DNA of 64,000 bases from Proteromonas lacertae (GCA_002245135.1 NGBS01000020.1:27029-91028), one strand, 5' to 3'; positions 12,501-27,651 are shown, counted from the first letter of the stretch. Program-made: numbers and translations. Notes: generated from the sequence alone by a model not told the origin.

Positions 12501-15500
12501 ATCATTCAGTAATTCAATTAATCAATTTACAGAGACAATAGAAAAAATAACGGTAAAAGAACATCCAATATATAAGAAAATAAATACAGAATTAATTCAA
12601 TTCAGATATACATTACCTTTAATAAAAGAATTATCAACTTCATGTTTAGAAGAAAGACATTGGAAACAAATACTTGAATATTTAGATTTGAAGAATCTAA
12701 AACCACCCTATAGAATAGAAACATTCTCTGAAATAAGAGATGAAATTGATTTGAATAAAATCAAAGCTACAGTTAAACTAGCAATTATTGAAGATCAAAT
12801 TAAAACAAAATTGGATTCTGTATGGAAATTTTGGCAAACCGAAGATGTTCAATTCTATTATGAAGATAATATTGCATTTATTTCGCCTTATGAAAATCAA
12901 TGGAAATTAGAACATGATACTGTATCATTAGAAAGTATATTGAATGTCAATAATCTATGGATTAATGATACAAGAAGCTTGATTATGAGTTTGAGATATT
13001 TATCACAAGTATTCCCATTACTGTATAGTTTGCAAGATGTAATGATATTTTTCTTACAAGTATTTCAAGCTGAACAGTTTATTACATCTTTTCCAACATT
13101 AACTCATATGTGGGATGATGTAAAGATGGAATGGGCAGCTATAATAAAGATGTTTAAAGAATCAAGATCAATCTATCATTTATCATTCAATATATCAATT
13201 TTACCACATTTAAATGAACAAAAACAAAGATGTGATAATCTATATGTTCATTTAGATGAATATATGAATAAGTTAAGAATATTATTTCCACGATTTTGTT
13301 ATTTATCTGATAATGATTTATATCGATTATTATCATGGAATGGAAGTATTGAAAGAGTATCAGACACATTGTTATGTTGTTATCCATCAATTAGACACAT
13401 TGAATATTTAGCCAAAAGAAATGGGATATTAATACAAATCACAGATGGTAAAGATGAAAATGGTAAAGAAGTTAGAAAAGATAAAAACACTGAACTATCA
13501 ATTATATCATTAACAACACATGAAGCCTTTCATTTTACATTTGACAAGCCAATAGAAGTGAGTGATGAAATAGAAAAATGGTCAGTTTTATTCGACAAAT
13601 CAATACATGATCAATTAAAAACAACTTTAGATAAAAACATCAAAATTCCTTGTTTAATCTATTCAACCGATGATTTCTTAAGTATTCCTCCACAAATAAG
13701 AATGATATGTCAATCAACACAATGGTTTCAACAAGTAGAAGAGTTAATGGTTGATAGATTATCACCAAGAGGAGAAAAGAAATGGTTAGATTTCATTGCT
13801 GCTCAAAAGCTTGATAAAGAAAGAGTAATATACTTTTTATTACATAATCTATTACCAATTCCAAGATATGTAGCTGAATGTTATTTATTACAATTAACAA
13901 ATGAAGAAAATAATATAAATATGATAAATGATGAAGAAATATTCAATTCAAATGATTATAGATTCTTGACATTATTGAAATATAGATATTCAAACACAAA
14001 TGATTGTTATTTAACAATGTTTACTACCAATATAAAGTATGGATATGAAATCTGCACATTATGTCCAAGACTTATCATTACACCATTAACAGAGAAAGTG
14101 ATATTCACTATCTTTGAATCTATTAAGTATGAAATGGGTTGTACTTTATTAGGACAAAGGAATTTTGGTAGAAGACATTATGTATATTCATTGTCACAGA
14201 TGTGTGGAAGATTATTTATTGATTATTCATGTGATCAATGGAAAACCAAAGACTCTATTCAATGTGTTTTAAATGGTAATGTTGCTACTGGTGCTTGGTG
14301 TTTATTTCATAATCTAACTGCTTTATCGTTTGAATGTCAATCTTATTTATTAGCTCAAATGCAGATTTTGAGATTGATTTATAGTAGAAAGAATTATAAT
14401 TTGAGTTATAGTGCTTTTACATCAATTCATCCAATGATGAAATCAACCATATTTTGTACAGTTGACTTATCAAAGAGTGAAAATATATATAAGAAATTAA
14501 TTAAAGATGTTTCTACACTATTCAGACCAATTACCTTCTTAAAACCTGATAAAACTTATATAATCAATAAAGCGTTTAAAAATGCTGGATTTTATGGAGA
14601 TTTAGCTCCAAGATTCGTCAATGAAATATTTGAAGCAATTGAGATTAAATCAATGAATATAACAACACAAAAACTATTTTCTGTTTCATTGATATTTCAA
14701 ATAATTGAAAATGCAATAATGAAATTACCACTTCCACAAATACCACCAAATGGAATAAGTAATAAAGAAGAATGGGTTAATATTGAATATTATAGTGATC
14801 CTGAAGAATTAAGTGCAGTTATTGAAACAATAGGTGAACTTACATTTAGTAGAATTCCTAAAGAGGATATTGTGATAATACAAACAATCAGTTTTTTATA
14901 TGATGAAAAGTATTTAAATACAAAACATAATCAAGATGAAGAAGATATGCCAGATCCAATCAAATTAGGTTATTCCACAATTATAGTGAATAATAATTAT
15001 AGAAATATTGATGAAGAGTTTACTGCTATTTCTCAATTATATAATAATATGTCATATTCACATTTTGTTATTGTGAGTGGTAAACCTTGTTCAGGTAAGT
15101 CTTTTTGTATTAACACATTATGTGATATATGTAATTTATTACATAATGCAAACAGTACATCAAATGCTCATTACTATCCCAAAATCGTTTTAAGAAAACT
15201 ACCCGTTATTTTAAAAACTCCATCAATTATTATTGGTCAAGCTTCCAAAGGTATTACAAAATATAGTGGTTATTTGATGAATATATTTGAATCTTATACA
15301 GTATCAGAAGCTGAATTGCATAGTAAATCAAGTGATAATGTGTGGGTAGTAATAGATGGATTATTAGATAATAATGCACTTGATTTTATTAAAAGCATCA
15401 GTATGGGTGGAAATACTGTCTTACCAACTGGAGATCATGTTACAATACCATCTTATATCAATTTAATTATTGAATTACCTTCTTTAGAGAATATATCACC

Positions 15501-18500
15501 AAGTGTATTGACTAGTTATGGATGTGTTGCACTTCAAGACTTTGAGTTTACATGGGAAGTTATGTGGTACAAATGGAAAGATAATATGTTGAAGAAAAAT
15601 ACAATAGAATATAGAAAAGAGTTTATTGAATATATTGATGAATTAATAACTGAACAAATACCCAATTTAGTGGAATTTACTAAGCAATGTACAAGATCTA
15701 CAATATATACCAGTAATAATCAAATGGATATATTATTATTTCAAACTACTGTTTTGATAATTGATTCTTACTGGATGAAATTGATGGAGTATATTGATGT
15801 ATTGAAAAAACAAGATGAAGAAATATATCCACCACCATTTCATGAGTATATTTATATATGATTGAGTTTATATTTTTGTTAGAGAATTTGAACAGTTTAT
15901 TCGTAATTTAGTATGGTATTCTACAGTATGGTCATTCTATTCAGGTTTTGATTCACTTACTAAAAGTATGTTTGTTGATTATATGAAGAATAACTATGTA
16001 GCTATAAAACTACCTCAAAGATGTGATTCAATATTTCAAATATATTTAACAGATCAATTTACATTTATATCACTACCAACATTATATACACATCAATACT
16101 CTGAAGAAATGAATGAATTATTAAATACTGATAATAATAATGGTCAAATAACAGCAACTTCTGAGATATTCCAACAATATGCAATTATGTGTCCTTTACC
16201 AGAAATATCCAATTTGACAACAGTAATGTCAACTATAATGAATATACAAAAAATACCATATTCTCTTTTATTAAGTGGAGAGGTTGGTAGTGGAAAATCA
16301 ACAGTGTTTAAATTACTTTACACTAAGTATCAATGTTCCCACAGTCAAGTATCAATTACACCAACTACAACTATATATAATATAATTGAGACAATTAAAA
16401 GTTCAAGTTTCCAGTTAAAAGATAAACAGGTTGCATGGGATAATTCAAAAGTTCATATATTAATAGATGATTTGAATTATCATTATAATACATCGCCACT
16501 AAAAACCAATATTGAAGATGATTTTTCAGAGTTTTTAAGACATTTAATTCAATATAATATGATAGTTGATTATGAATCATTACAGTTATTGACATTACAA
16601 GAGATTACTATATCTTATACAATTAATAATTATTATTTAGATAAACTATCAAGAAGATTATTTCATCATTTTAGACACTTTGAAATACCAAATCCAAGTT
16701 ATCAATCATTAACCACAATCTTTGAGAAATACATTCAAACACTATTCATACCACCGTTAGAAATAGATGATATTGTAGTATTATATAAGAAATTAGCCTC
16801 TGTATCGTGTAATTATTATTTACACTGTAAATCAGTAATGCATCCTTCAATCACTTTACCTCATATTGCAATTGATTTGTATAAATTTTACACGTTGCTA
16901 TTGAAAATGTTCCAATATAATTTGAACAATCCTGATTTAGATAGTAGAGATATAACTCAAATATGGTATAACGAAATTGATAGAATCTATTTTGATCCAG
17001 TTTGTAACAATACAACAGTAAGATATCAATTCTATTCAATATTAAGAGATGAGTTTAAAGCAGTATTTAAACAAAGATTAGAAAATAATTACTTCCACAA
17101 TTTAATGTATACCGATGTATTAGATTCATCAGTTCAAAAAGCATTCTATGATGCAAATATGAAATTTCCAATTAATACTAAAACTAATGGAATTGACTGT
17201 CAAAGACCTGTTGTTTGTAATGAAGTGTGTTTTTCAATGCAACCTTCATCAACATCAACACCAAGATGGGCTGCTAAATTAGCTAAAAGATCAAGTATTA
17301 TGATGAAAAGACCAAGTTTAAGTGAAAGAATGGAGAAAGCTGAGAAAAAGAAGAATGATAAAGGTCAAATGCAACAAAAGAGTATTATTGTGAATAAAAT
17401 AAGTGAAAAAACAAAGAAAGATAATACTAATTATTTCCCAAGTATAAAAGATTTTGGTTTAGGTTTTGTTGTTGATATGAAGATTAAATTGAAGAAGAAA
17501 AGATTTGCTATTAAAAATGAAATTAATATGATAAGAACAGATATTCCAGATCAATTTAGACAATTTAGACAAAGAAAATTCCAAGTGATTAATTACTTAG
17601 GTTTTGTAGATAATGATTTTATCCAAATATTTGTTAATTTATTCAATCATTATTCAATAGATAATATAAGTGGTTCATTAAACCATGATGATTTTGTTAA
17701 TTCATTGAAATTACTAAATTATATCAGAATTCACATTCCAACAGTATTAATCTGTAATTCATATGACAGAGCTCAAAATATAATGAAGTTATGTGGTTTT
17801 TTAGATGGATATCAAACCTCAGAAGTAAGAACAGCTAATGAATTAGAGAATATGATTCACAAATCAATCATTAAAGAAACTCCCTTTTATTTATATGTTA
17901 AAACTAACTGTCTATTGAATGATCCAGATTTATTGTGGTTATGTAATGCAATACTATCTGGTGATGAGAATATAAATATTATTAAACCAAATAATTTGAA
18001 TAGTATTATTCAATATGAGAGGAATATATTAACTGAAACTAGTTCAAAGAATAAATTATACAAATCTAATAAGTTCATATATAATATACCTTGGAAGACG
18101 TTATACAATAATTATTTAGATAAAACTTACAATTATTTGTATTTGACAATATGTGTAGAAAGTACAAGTGAATATAAACTGTATATTTATCATCGTATTT
18201 TATTATTTATGTATAGATTATTATCATTAATGTCTGGTTTATCTCATTGTATGTCATTTATGTGTATTAAACCAAGTCCAATTGCTGAATATGAGAATGT
18301 AAAATCCATTATTAATAGTGCTTATGATTTGTGGTATCAAGAGAATGTAGAATCATCAACAGTATATTTTATATTTATTTATATCTTTTGTTTAGATCTA
18401 TTTAGATCCAGATGTTCCATTTAATAATGCTGAATTAATGCCATTACAATATTCATTACCACTGATAAGTCTTTTAATTTACCAAACTCATTGTCTTTTT

Positions 18501-21500
18501 AATAATTATTCATATACAACACATCAATTACCACAAGCTGTTGAAAATGTAAAAATATTGATAAATGAATTTATGTTTGCTTATTGTGAAAAAAATAAAG
18601 ATGTAAGTATATTATTCTCAAAATACAGAGAAATGGATAATAATATTCAAATGATAAATGACACAATAGCTGAAGCAAGAGATAATATAAAAACATACAC
18701 AAAGAAATTGGAAGAATTAAATGCTACAATTACATTACTAGAAGAGGAAGAGAAAGAATCACAAGAAAACTTCAAAATGGAACAAAAGAATTATGAAAAA
18801 GAAAAAAATAAAGTTACTTTCTTATATAGTAGAATCAGTCGATTAGAATCTGAATGTCAAAAAGAATATGATATAATTCTTCCAGATTGGAATATACTGA
18901 GAGATTCATTTGAAAATATGAAAGATGAAACTTATATTTATTTAGCAGATAATAAAAAACCAGATGAATCTGCATTTATATTATTAAAAGCATTATTTAC
19001 ATTAATGAAAAAAGAACCAACAGTAAGAGCGATGAAAGAATTTCTACATAATGGAAAAGTAGTAAAAGAAATATTGGAAATAGATCCGTTTCAAATACAA
19101 TTAAAAACTTGTGAATCTTTAGAAGCAACATTTGCATCAAAATCAGAATTATTTACATATAAAGAATTAGATAAATTACCAGAATTTTTGCATTTATTAT
19201 ATCAATACATTTATTCAATCATCTCCTATGTAAGATGTATATCCAAATTAAAACCATATTTAGACCAATTAGAGCAAAGTAATAAAGATTTAGAAGCATT
19301 GAATAAAGACTTTGAAGGGGTAGAAAAACACTATAATGAAGTTAAAGATCAAGTTGAAAGTCATACAAACAAATTAGAAAAATACAAAAAGATTAAAGAA
19401 GAAACTGAGAAATTATTAGAGAAAAACACAAATGATGATAAATATTTAACAGAATTTCTAAAACCATGTGAAGTATATGAAAGTATAATTAATGAAATGT
19501 ATGAATTCTTAAGCAATTATTACAGTGAACAATTTTTTATAGATATTTTCACAATGGCAATATTCAGATCATTTTTCTTTGAAATTCCATTAGTTTTACA
19601 AGATGATATTACTGAAAGATATAATACAATTTTATCTTTTTATACAATGCCAACAAATCCAACCAATTATTCAAATTTATATTTCACTGTTCCACTTTAT
19701 CAGAAATTACAAGCCAACTTGAATCTAAATGCTATTATTTTTTTACCATTCCATGATATTATCAAACAATATATCAATTTATTATTAACAACAAATTCAA
19801 ATGCATTATTCTGTTATTACATTTATGATCCAATGGGTGTAATTGTACAGAGTTTATATTTGATTTATGATGCTCAAGATAAAGAGTATGATGAAAGAGA
19901 TCATATATATAATGTCTATTATAAAGGTATATATAAATATATACTATTATTTAGATCCAACTCCATTTCAATATAATAAAGATGAAATGAAAGGATATGT
20001 AATTGAATCAGCAACTACATTAGTTCCTATAAATTTAATACCATCATTTCAGAATGGAGTATATATTATATATATTTGCTTATTGTTTATGATTCTAATA
20101 GGATGTAATTATATTAATTGATGTAAAATTACCTTTCAGTTTATCAGTTCAATTGGTTTTAGATACTTACAAAAAGCGTGGAATGTCTGCTACAATTTCA
20201 CAAACAACATTTTTAGTTAGTAAAAAGACTAAATTATATATGATTAGTAAAGATTTATATGCAAAGAGTTATTTATATTCTGCAGATCAAATTGTTTACT
20301 TAAACTGTGAAATAACAAGGGATATTTGGAATTTTACAATTCAGCATAATTTGTGGTGTCATTTTCATCCTGGTGAATGGAGTAAATTACATTCAAAATA
20401 CAATATGTTATGTGAAAAGAAGAATCATTTGGATAATGTTTTAACTCATTTCTTTTTAACAGAAAACTATGAGAATGTAGTTGGAGAGAAAATAGAGAAT
20501 TGTTCAAATCATATTTATGAGTTTAAACAGTATTATGATGAATATCATGAGTTTGTAAAGAGATACAATGACATACAGGTATTTATATAAATATATAATT
20601 ATTATTTTCTTTTTAATAGGATGAAATGAAGTCTTATACTTCATTATCATATCCACTATCAGTATTACATTATTCTTTATTAAATATGTCAAAAATCAAT
20701 TACTTATACAAATACACAATTTGGGAATTATATGAATATAATGTGAAGAATTTCAGATCAAATACTAGTCCATATGATGATGATTTTGTATGTGAAATAT
20801 TAGGAAAGTTTATTGCTTATATTTCCCCAATGTTTCATGATAATGATAGAATATGTTGGGAATTATACTCTTCTATTTATTATCTAACAAAGCTATCACC
20901 CAATTACAATAAAGAATTCATTTATTTATCATCAGATCTTGAAGATGTTGATACATTTATTACTAATACAAAGTGTTATAGATATTATTATGTTTATTTA
21001 TACACAACAATGCATCAGATATTGTATAAGAATATGAAGACTTTTGGTACTCATGCTCATCGTTCTTCCATTACTCAAATCAATTTGCAGGAAACAACAT
21101 TGAATGATATTAATACAATTGAATTTAGAGATTGGAATGCTGATGAGTTGGTTTGCATTGATATATTCAATAAGAATTGTGATAGATTTGGTTAGTATAT
21201 ATAATTATATATAATAATTATTATCAATATAGTGGTAAAAACCCTTTACAGTTAGATGATTTTAAACTTGAATTAGAGAAAAGAGGAATTATTCAATCAT
21301 ACTCAATAGATACTAAGATTGTCACATTTGTATATATATATATATATATTATAAATGTTAATCTTATCTAATCTATATAGCCACCTGAATTAAGAGATAT
21401 TGGATGGATGAATAGAGACTTATGGAATGAATTAGGAAGGTTAGAAATGTATTGGCCCAATCTAAACGGCATTAGAGAACATATGAAAAAACATGTAAAG

Positions 21501-23669
21501 AAATGGGATCAAATATATACAAGTGAAAAATCAATTCTACATGGTGCTGAATTACCTGATCCTTATAATAAAATGGATGATTTATATCAATTTATAATAT
21601 TGAAACTAATAGCTCCAGTTGTATTGTCACCAATTATACATTCAAAATTTTTACATCTTTTCCAACAAGAGAAAACATCATACAAAATGTTGAAATTACC
21701 TGAATGCTTATTAGAAACAAAAGAATCAACATTAACTTTAGTATATTATAATCCAAACTCTCCAGTATTCCAAACAATTACCAATTTAGCATTAGAAAAT
21801 TATGCTGTTTTATTCCATTATACAGTTAATGATGCTGCTTTAGCCAATTTACCTACAATTAAAACATTCTTTGATTATGCAAGTAGAATGGATTGTTGGA
21901 TATGTTTAGATATAAATAGTAATGATATTACTAAAATAGAAACATTATTATTACAAATGGGAAGTAGAACATTAACTAGTAAAGATACAAAGAAAGGTAA
22001 TTACAAATGTGTAATATTAATAAGAGAAGGTTTAAATGTTCATGTTTCACCATCTGTATTAAGTCAATCGTTGAGGTTGTATATATCAGAAATAAGCATG
22101 TTAGATACCTATATAAAATTAACAACAGATTCTTTGGATATGAATATATTAATACAATCATCATTACCTTCTGATTTTAAACAAACATTATTAATATTCA
22201 TATTATTATATATTCCAATTATATACAGATGTAATCTGCATTTATTTACATATTCATATCCAATTCCAACAAAAGTATTAACTTCAATAATTGATGAATT
22301 ATATAAACTATTAAAAGATAGTCCTGAGATAATAGAAATGAATGGAATTGATGTATTTTATGAGTTATTGTTTAATAATTATTTATATCAATCACTTCTA
22401 TGTGATGAACATGATAAATATTTTGTGACAGATCTTTATTTAAATTATACGAAAGAAAAATGGATAGAAGCTGTCAGTCATTTCTTCAGAATAAAAATGA
22501 ATCAAAATACAAGAGAATTAACAAATGTATCAGTTGAAAAGATAGTGGAATTATTAGATAAGAATAAAGCTACTTTGACCAATATGATTGAATCAATATA
22601 TGGTGCAAATTCAGTAAATTATTATATCAAATTGTATTATGGAGAATGGAGTAAGAATTTTTCATTATTATACACCAGTAAACATAGAATGTATATATAT
22701 TATTTCATTTTATATTTATATTATTTATTTAGATCATTTGCATCTCATCATACAATTACTAATTACCAATTGAAATTTTTACAAACAATAATCCAAAAAT
22801 TGCCAAATGTTCAAGCACCAGAGAATACATCAGGTTCAACAATAATCACTCGAAAATCCAAAATGTATATATTTATAAATATAACTATATATATAAATAA
22901 TAGTGTGAGTAAATTATCACCAATTGACAAAGCATTATTCTATGAAATTAATCACAAACATCAAATGACTGCTTATATATTAAACCATATGAATAAATTC
23001 ATTACACACTTTTCAGAAGGTAATATTTTAACTGAAGATGATGAATTGTATATTTATTCTTTATATCATAATACCATTCCTAATTCTTTTAATATTAATA
23101 ATAATCACACATTACATGATTGGAGTAATTTTGAAATGAGAGAATATCGAATTATTAAAAGAGTTTTAAGAGGTAATTCAGCTAGTATTATTTTATTGAG
23201 TAATTATATTGATCCATTGATGGTTATTAATAGTTATAGATTAGAATATTTGAGAAATCATCCAAAATTGAAAATGGAAGATATTATATTATATGCAATA
23301 TTAACTGATTATGAAAATAGATCTTATATTTCATTTGGTTGTGAAAATGGTGTTTATGTTGATGGATGTAAAATAAAAGGAGGTATTTGGAATGACAAAT
23401 ATAAAGAATATGAATTAATACCATTTCATTATATGTTGGTTCATCCTTTCAATATGACAAAGATTATTCAGATTAAAGTGACTGATGATTTTGAAGAGTA
23501 TAATAGTAGTAATATGTACAAATGTCCAGTTTATGATATGAATGATAAAACACAAACTCCTATGTTTTATGCATTACTCCCAGTTGATGATAATGATATG
23601 AAAGAATTTGTTTTAAATAAAATATCAATTTATATATAGATCATATCTGTAGCAGCTTTTCTTTTGTGA
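9509..23669 (+). CDS. Dynein heavy chain with degenerate AAA1 site
   Basis: Twelve exons encode about 4,581 residues. Introns are 9744-9775, 15846-15882, 18362-18395, 19927-19954, 20059-20101, 20579-20619, 21195-21232, 21330-21380, 22691-22732, 22865-22903 and 23610-23639. Length and order fit a full heavy chain: tail and linker (1-1480), AAA1-AAA4, a stalk with two coiled coils (about 2996-3083 and 3220-3280) around a microtubule-binding-like region, AAA5-AAA6, and a C-terminal domain (VYVDGCKIKGGIW...YKCPVYD). RLIITPLTEK marks AAA1. There the P-loop GPAGTGKT is GQRNFGRR (about 1537), Walker B FDEFN is FHNLT (about 1588), and the sensor MNP is VDL. P-loops at AAA2 (GKPCSGKS, about 1847) and AAA3 (GEVGSGKS, about 2234; LIDDLNY) are intact. 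The AAA4 loop is lost. An Asp/Glu/Asn tract lies near 385-435. Open frames over 13.7 kb argue against a pseudogene. The N-terminus suggests an axonemal inner-arm relative. Confidence 0.93.
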
Positions 23670-23868
23670 GTTTTATAATTTTTATAATAAACATTGTTTG
23701 TTATTCATATTATTATTTTATCTACTCGCTTATTTCGATTTTTGATATTTGGGGAATAAACACATTCAACCAAAATTTTCAAAATGAATACCAATTTAAA
23801 CGTATTTTCTTTAAATCGTAAATATCTTGTAGATAATTAGGATTTACCTTCTTTTATCCATATGTGGA

Positions 23869-26368
23869 ATGTATACTAGTGGTAAGGGAGAAGATGAAGT
23901 TGAAGTGTTAAATCAAGATTTAAAAGAAGAATCATATAGACGTATTACTTACTATTGTAATGGTATTTTTTATTTATATATGTTTATAGAATCTGTAATG
24001 GTATATGACTCCGATATGTTTAATCAAAATTACGAAAGTATATAGTAGCAATTAAAGTTGAATAGAAATGAGAGATTTATTGATAGATTCATACAATGAA
24101 AAGCCAGATGAGAAAATACTCTCAGTATTGTTGATGATGAAATTATACAAAAATGATTGTTCAATAATCAATAAACTGAAATTTCAAATTAAAGGATGTG
24201 AAAACTATTATACAAGCTATATAGATGAAATGGTATTTAACATCAATACTGATTATTCTAACAATGAAACAATTGTTTTAACATCATTGAATATCTGTAT
24301 GAGTGAAGAAAAATTGAATTATTTATTCAGAATATTGAAACTAATCGATCCATCAAAGCTCAAATTTAGTGTTTCAATTCCGTTACAATATCAGCCATTA
24401 TTTGCATTATTGTTTTCTAGATTATCAAACCTAAAAGAATTAGATTTACATTCAAGTTATGTCACTAATCATTTTGTTGAATCATTCATTAGATCAATCC
24501 CATCAATGCAGAAATTAGAGTATATAGATTTAAATTGTATCTTTTATTCTTTTTATATATTTTATTATGAAATAGACAATCCAATTGGTCCAAAAGGATT
24601 CAAATTATTACTTCCATTTTTACATTTATTAATCAACAACAAAAATGAATTGGATCTTTATGATATGAATTTAAATGATGAATCAATGAAATTATTATCT
24701 GAAGAATTGTACAAATATCCAAATATTAAGACAATAAATATCAGATTAAATGAAAGAATTCATTCTAAAGGATTGAAATCCTTATTCTCCAAATTTCCAA
24801 TTTCAAATATACACTTTGATTTTAATGGATGTAAAGAATTCCTGATAGATAAAGACATTCCAGAATTAATTAAATATATAATGTGGTTTGATCATGGATT
24901 TTATCTGAGTAATTTTGATATTGATGATGATTTGTTCAAAGAGTTTATGTCATTAAGAGTAAATGAATTAAAAGAAATATGGCACTTTGATTTAAGGAGT
25001 ATAAATTTCTTTATTTTTATTAAATAGATAATAAATTAACATATAAGAGTATGGAAGTTCTTATTAACAATTTATCATTTTTTCATGCTCAACTGTATTT
25101 AAATGGAAACTTGATAGGAGATGAAGGAATGAAAATACTATCTCCACGTGTATATTTATTAACAGGAACTAATTGGTTTGATGGAGGTATAACAAAATGT
25201 TCAAGTATAATATTTTTTATTATATATTATGTTATAGAGATGGGATTATCTTCAGTTGGATTAAAGTATTTATTAGATGGATTAAAGGGTGTGAATCAAA
25301 GTATCAGACTTGATGTAAGTCATAATAATATTGATTCATCTGGAATAGAATATACAATGAAATATGTGAAAGATTATAAAAATATTATACATTTATTCAT
25401 TCATGGTATAATGATATTAATGTTTAATATGTTTTTAATAGATAATCCAATTGGTAATAATGGATTTAAACTGCTGTTAAGCAATTTGAATATATTAACA
25501 CATTGGAGTAATACTATGGATTTGAGCAATACTTCAATCGATGATGAAAGTGTGATATTATTAACCAATCAAATGGATTTACTTAAAGATGATAATTGCA
25601 ATAAAATAAATCTAAATGGAAATAAGATTAGTTTCGATACATTAAAATCAATTTGTGAAAAATCATTAGAGAATGAAAAATATCCATATATAGAAATGAA
25701 AAATATATTATGGACAAATGAAGAATTGGACTATTATTTGAGTTAGATATTTCTAGTATGAATTCTAAATGTCTAATGAAATAGTTATGAATATCAATGA
25801 TTCTCACATTTCATTAATTAAACAGATTGATTATAGAGAGATTGATTTATCCAACAACAAAATCACTTCAAAAGGATTAAAAGAATTATTGGACAGTTTA
25901 GCGCAATATGTTAAACATATTTTAATATTTAATAATCCAATTGGAGATGAAGGAATAGAAATAATATGTAAATATTTTGATAAATTTACTGTAAAAATAA
26001 ATTATGGATATCCTGAAATATATTCATTAAATCTGTCGAGTATTAATACAAATTTGTTATTTTGATTAGATATTGGAATGAGTGAAAAAGGATTGAAAAT
26101 GATAATAGAAAAACTAAAAGGATATAAGAAAATAAGAATATACCTATCAGGAAATGAATTAAATGAAGCTGGATTAGAATTGATGAAAGAAAACATAGAC
26201 ACATTTGAGTATTTAAATGAATTATCAATAACATTAAAAGAGAACATAGATAAAACAATATTGAAATCATTTTTAGAAACATTTTCAGAAATTGAAACAA
26301 TTGTAGTAGATGGAATTTCAGAAGAAGAAAAGAAAGAATTATCTAAAGAATTTTCTAATTTAAAATAA
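23869..26368 (+). CDS. Leucine-rich-repeat protein (RanGAP/NLR-like repeats)
   Basis: Nine exons joined by introns at 23963-23989, 24038-24065, 24537-24575, 24999-25027, 25205-25237, 25406-25441, 25742-25784 and 26040-26069 give about 744 residues. Repeats of roughly 28 residues carry the pattern L-L-N-IG-GFKLL: NPIGPKGFKLLL, NLIGDEGMKIL, NPIGNNGFKLLL, NPIGDEGIEII. This is the ribonuclease-inhibitor/RanGAP subtype, a binding scaffold. Several introns fall at the same place in a repeat, just before the N-P-I-G loop, which suggests growth by exon duplication. No enzyme domain, signal peptide or membrane segment is seen. The first exon and the start codon at 23869 are uncertain, and the intron at 25742 has an unusual GTTAGA donor. 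A ligand cannot be inferred. Confidence 0.75.
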
Positions 26369-26750
26369 TCACTCCTTGATTGTATATACACCATCTTCCT
26401 AAATACATCTATATTTTTATTTATATTTTTTTTGATACATATTCTTTCAATTAAATGTTGCTAAATTTCATAATACAGAATTTATATAGATATATAACTT
26501 ATATCACTATTTCATATTACAATAACATCCTCCTGAGAGCTTATAGTTATTACAATTATTTTCATTGATTAAAGCACCTAATAGACTATTATTTATCATT
26601 GAATTTATGTTTAATATATTAAATAGTATGTTATATACTTAATAAGCTGTTACAAATATATTTTGATTTTTGTTCAAATTATTATAAATTAGATCGTTTT
26701 TATTAACATACCATTTTGGAAAAATCTACAGAATATAATTAACTATACTA
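26369..26750. other. Non-coding AT-rich spacer
   Basis: About 380 bp between the convergent LRR gene and the DUF229-like exon. I see no open frame, tRNA-like fold or repeat here, only long A/T runs. Confidence 0.5.
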
Positions 26751-27356
26751 TTAGCAATAATGGCAAAGCTCTATCATTCTGTCCAAATAAAGTATTATAG
26801 TATCTCCCATAATGCATTCCATGATCTCCAATTCAAGAGATTTTAAGTGATTAGCAAAATTTTTATCCATTCTCACTATTGATGTGAAAGTTGAATCATG
26901 TGATTCCATAAACGTTGTAAATGACAAAGTGGGATAATTGTTTTGTACATTAAATGAATATATTCTTTCTAATATTTCTAATCGATGTTGATGTCTTTGT
27001 TTATTTCCTAAACATCTGATTTTATTTCCATATAAATAGCTTTCACTACATTGTTTAAACAACTGAATATTATAAACAACATTCTTCTTATTACTATTAC
27101 CATAGAAATATAACTGTGAATCATATTCTCCTGGAATAGCAACAGTTGTGTAATTATATTTTTTATATAATTTAAAAATAGATAAATATTCTTTTCCGTA
27201 AATTAATGCTTTATAATTGAGTGGAGAATTAAAACCAAGTGTATGATATTTCATCATTTCATATATTTGATATTTATTATTCAGTTTAATTAACATTTTC
27301 TTAGTAAGTTCCATTTGTTGTGCAAATCTATATTTTACATTGAAATAACTATTTTT
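26751..27356 (-). pseudogene. DUF229/sulfatase-like gene fragment (single exon)
   Basis: One open exon of about 200 codons runs from a plausible acceptor (TTTTTAG at 27357) to a stop at 26751. It resembles the middle of DUF229 proteins, a eukaryotic sulfatase-superfamily group. It has a FAQQ...KYHTLGFNSPLNYKALIYG stretch, a later KQCSESYLYGN/CLG segment, FTTFMESHDSTF, and GDTIILYLDRM near the end. In that family the last segment is followed by a metal-binding Ser-Asp-His-Gly motif; here the frame ends in unrelated residues. The N-terminal exon and the catalytic C-terminus are not found nearby. It is probably a relic, although an undetected split gene is possible. The family call is moderate. 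Confidence 0.5.
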
Positions 27357-27651
27357 CTAAAAATTAAAAAGAAATATAATACATTAACATTAATCGAATA
27401 TAAATGATTAAATGAATATTAAAATTCTGACAATTTCAACTTATATAATGAATAATATCTGTTTTTCTTTATTACATATAACTACTTTATAAAGCAAGAA
27501 TCATTAGGATGTTTGGGAAATAAGTAATTATTTTTTAATTTGCAGTTTATTGTGTATGAGTTTTTATAATTTTTATATTTCACCAATCCAAGAATGCTAT
27601 TGCAAAAACTTCTTTCGTATGTTAGTATATAAATCTGATACAAGTGTCAGA
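27357..27651. other. Spacer upstream of the GC-rich element
   Basis: AT-rich sequence between the DUF229-like exon and the left inverted repeat of the GC-rich island. A short open stretch after 27550 runs into the repeat and shows no recognisable protein. No RNA gene is seen. Confidence 0.4.

Noticed and set aside
21330-21380. TA-dinucleotide microsatellite
   Set aside because: It lies within a 51-nt intron of the dynein gene and is ordinary for such AT-rich introns.
25-26368. Ciliate-type code (TAA/TAG as Gln) for the whole genome
   Set aside because: About 8,000 codons of spliced AT-rich genes contain no in-frame TAA/TAG, and several genes end in them at family-appropriate lengths. The idea is kept only for the GC-rich genes.
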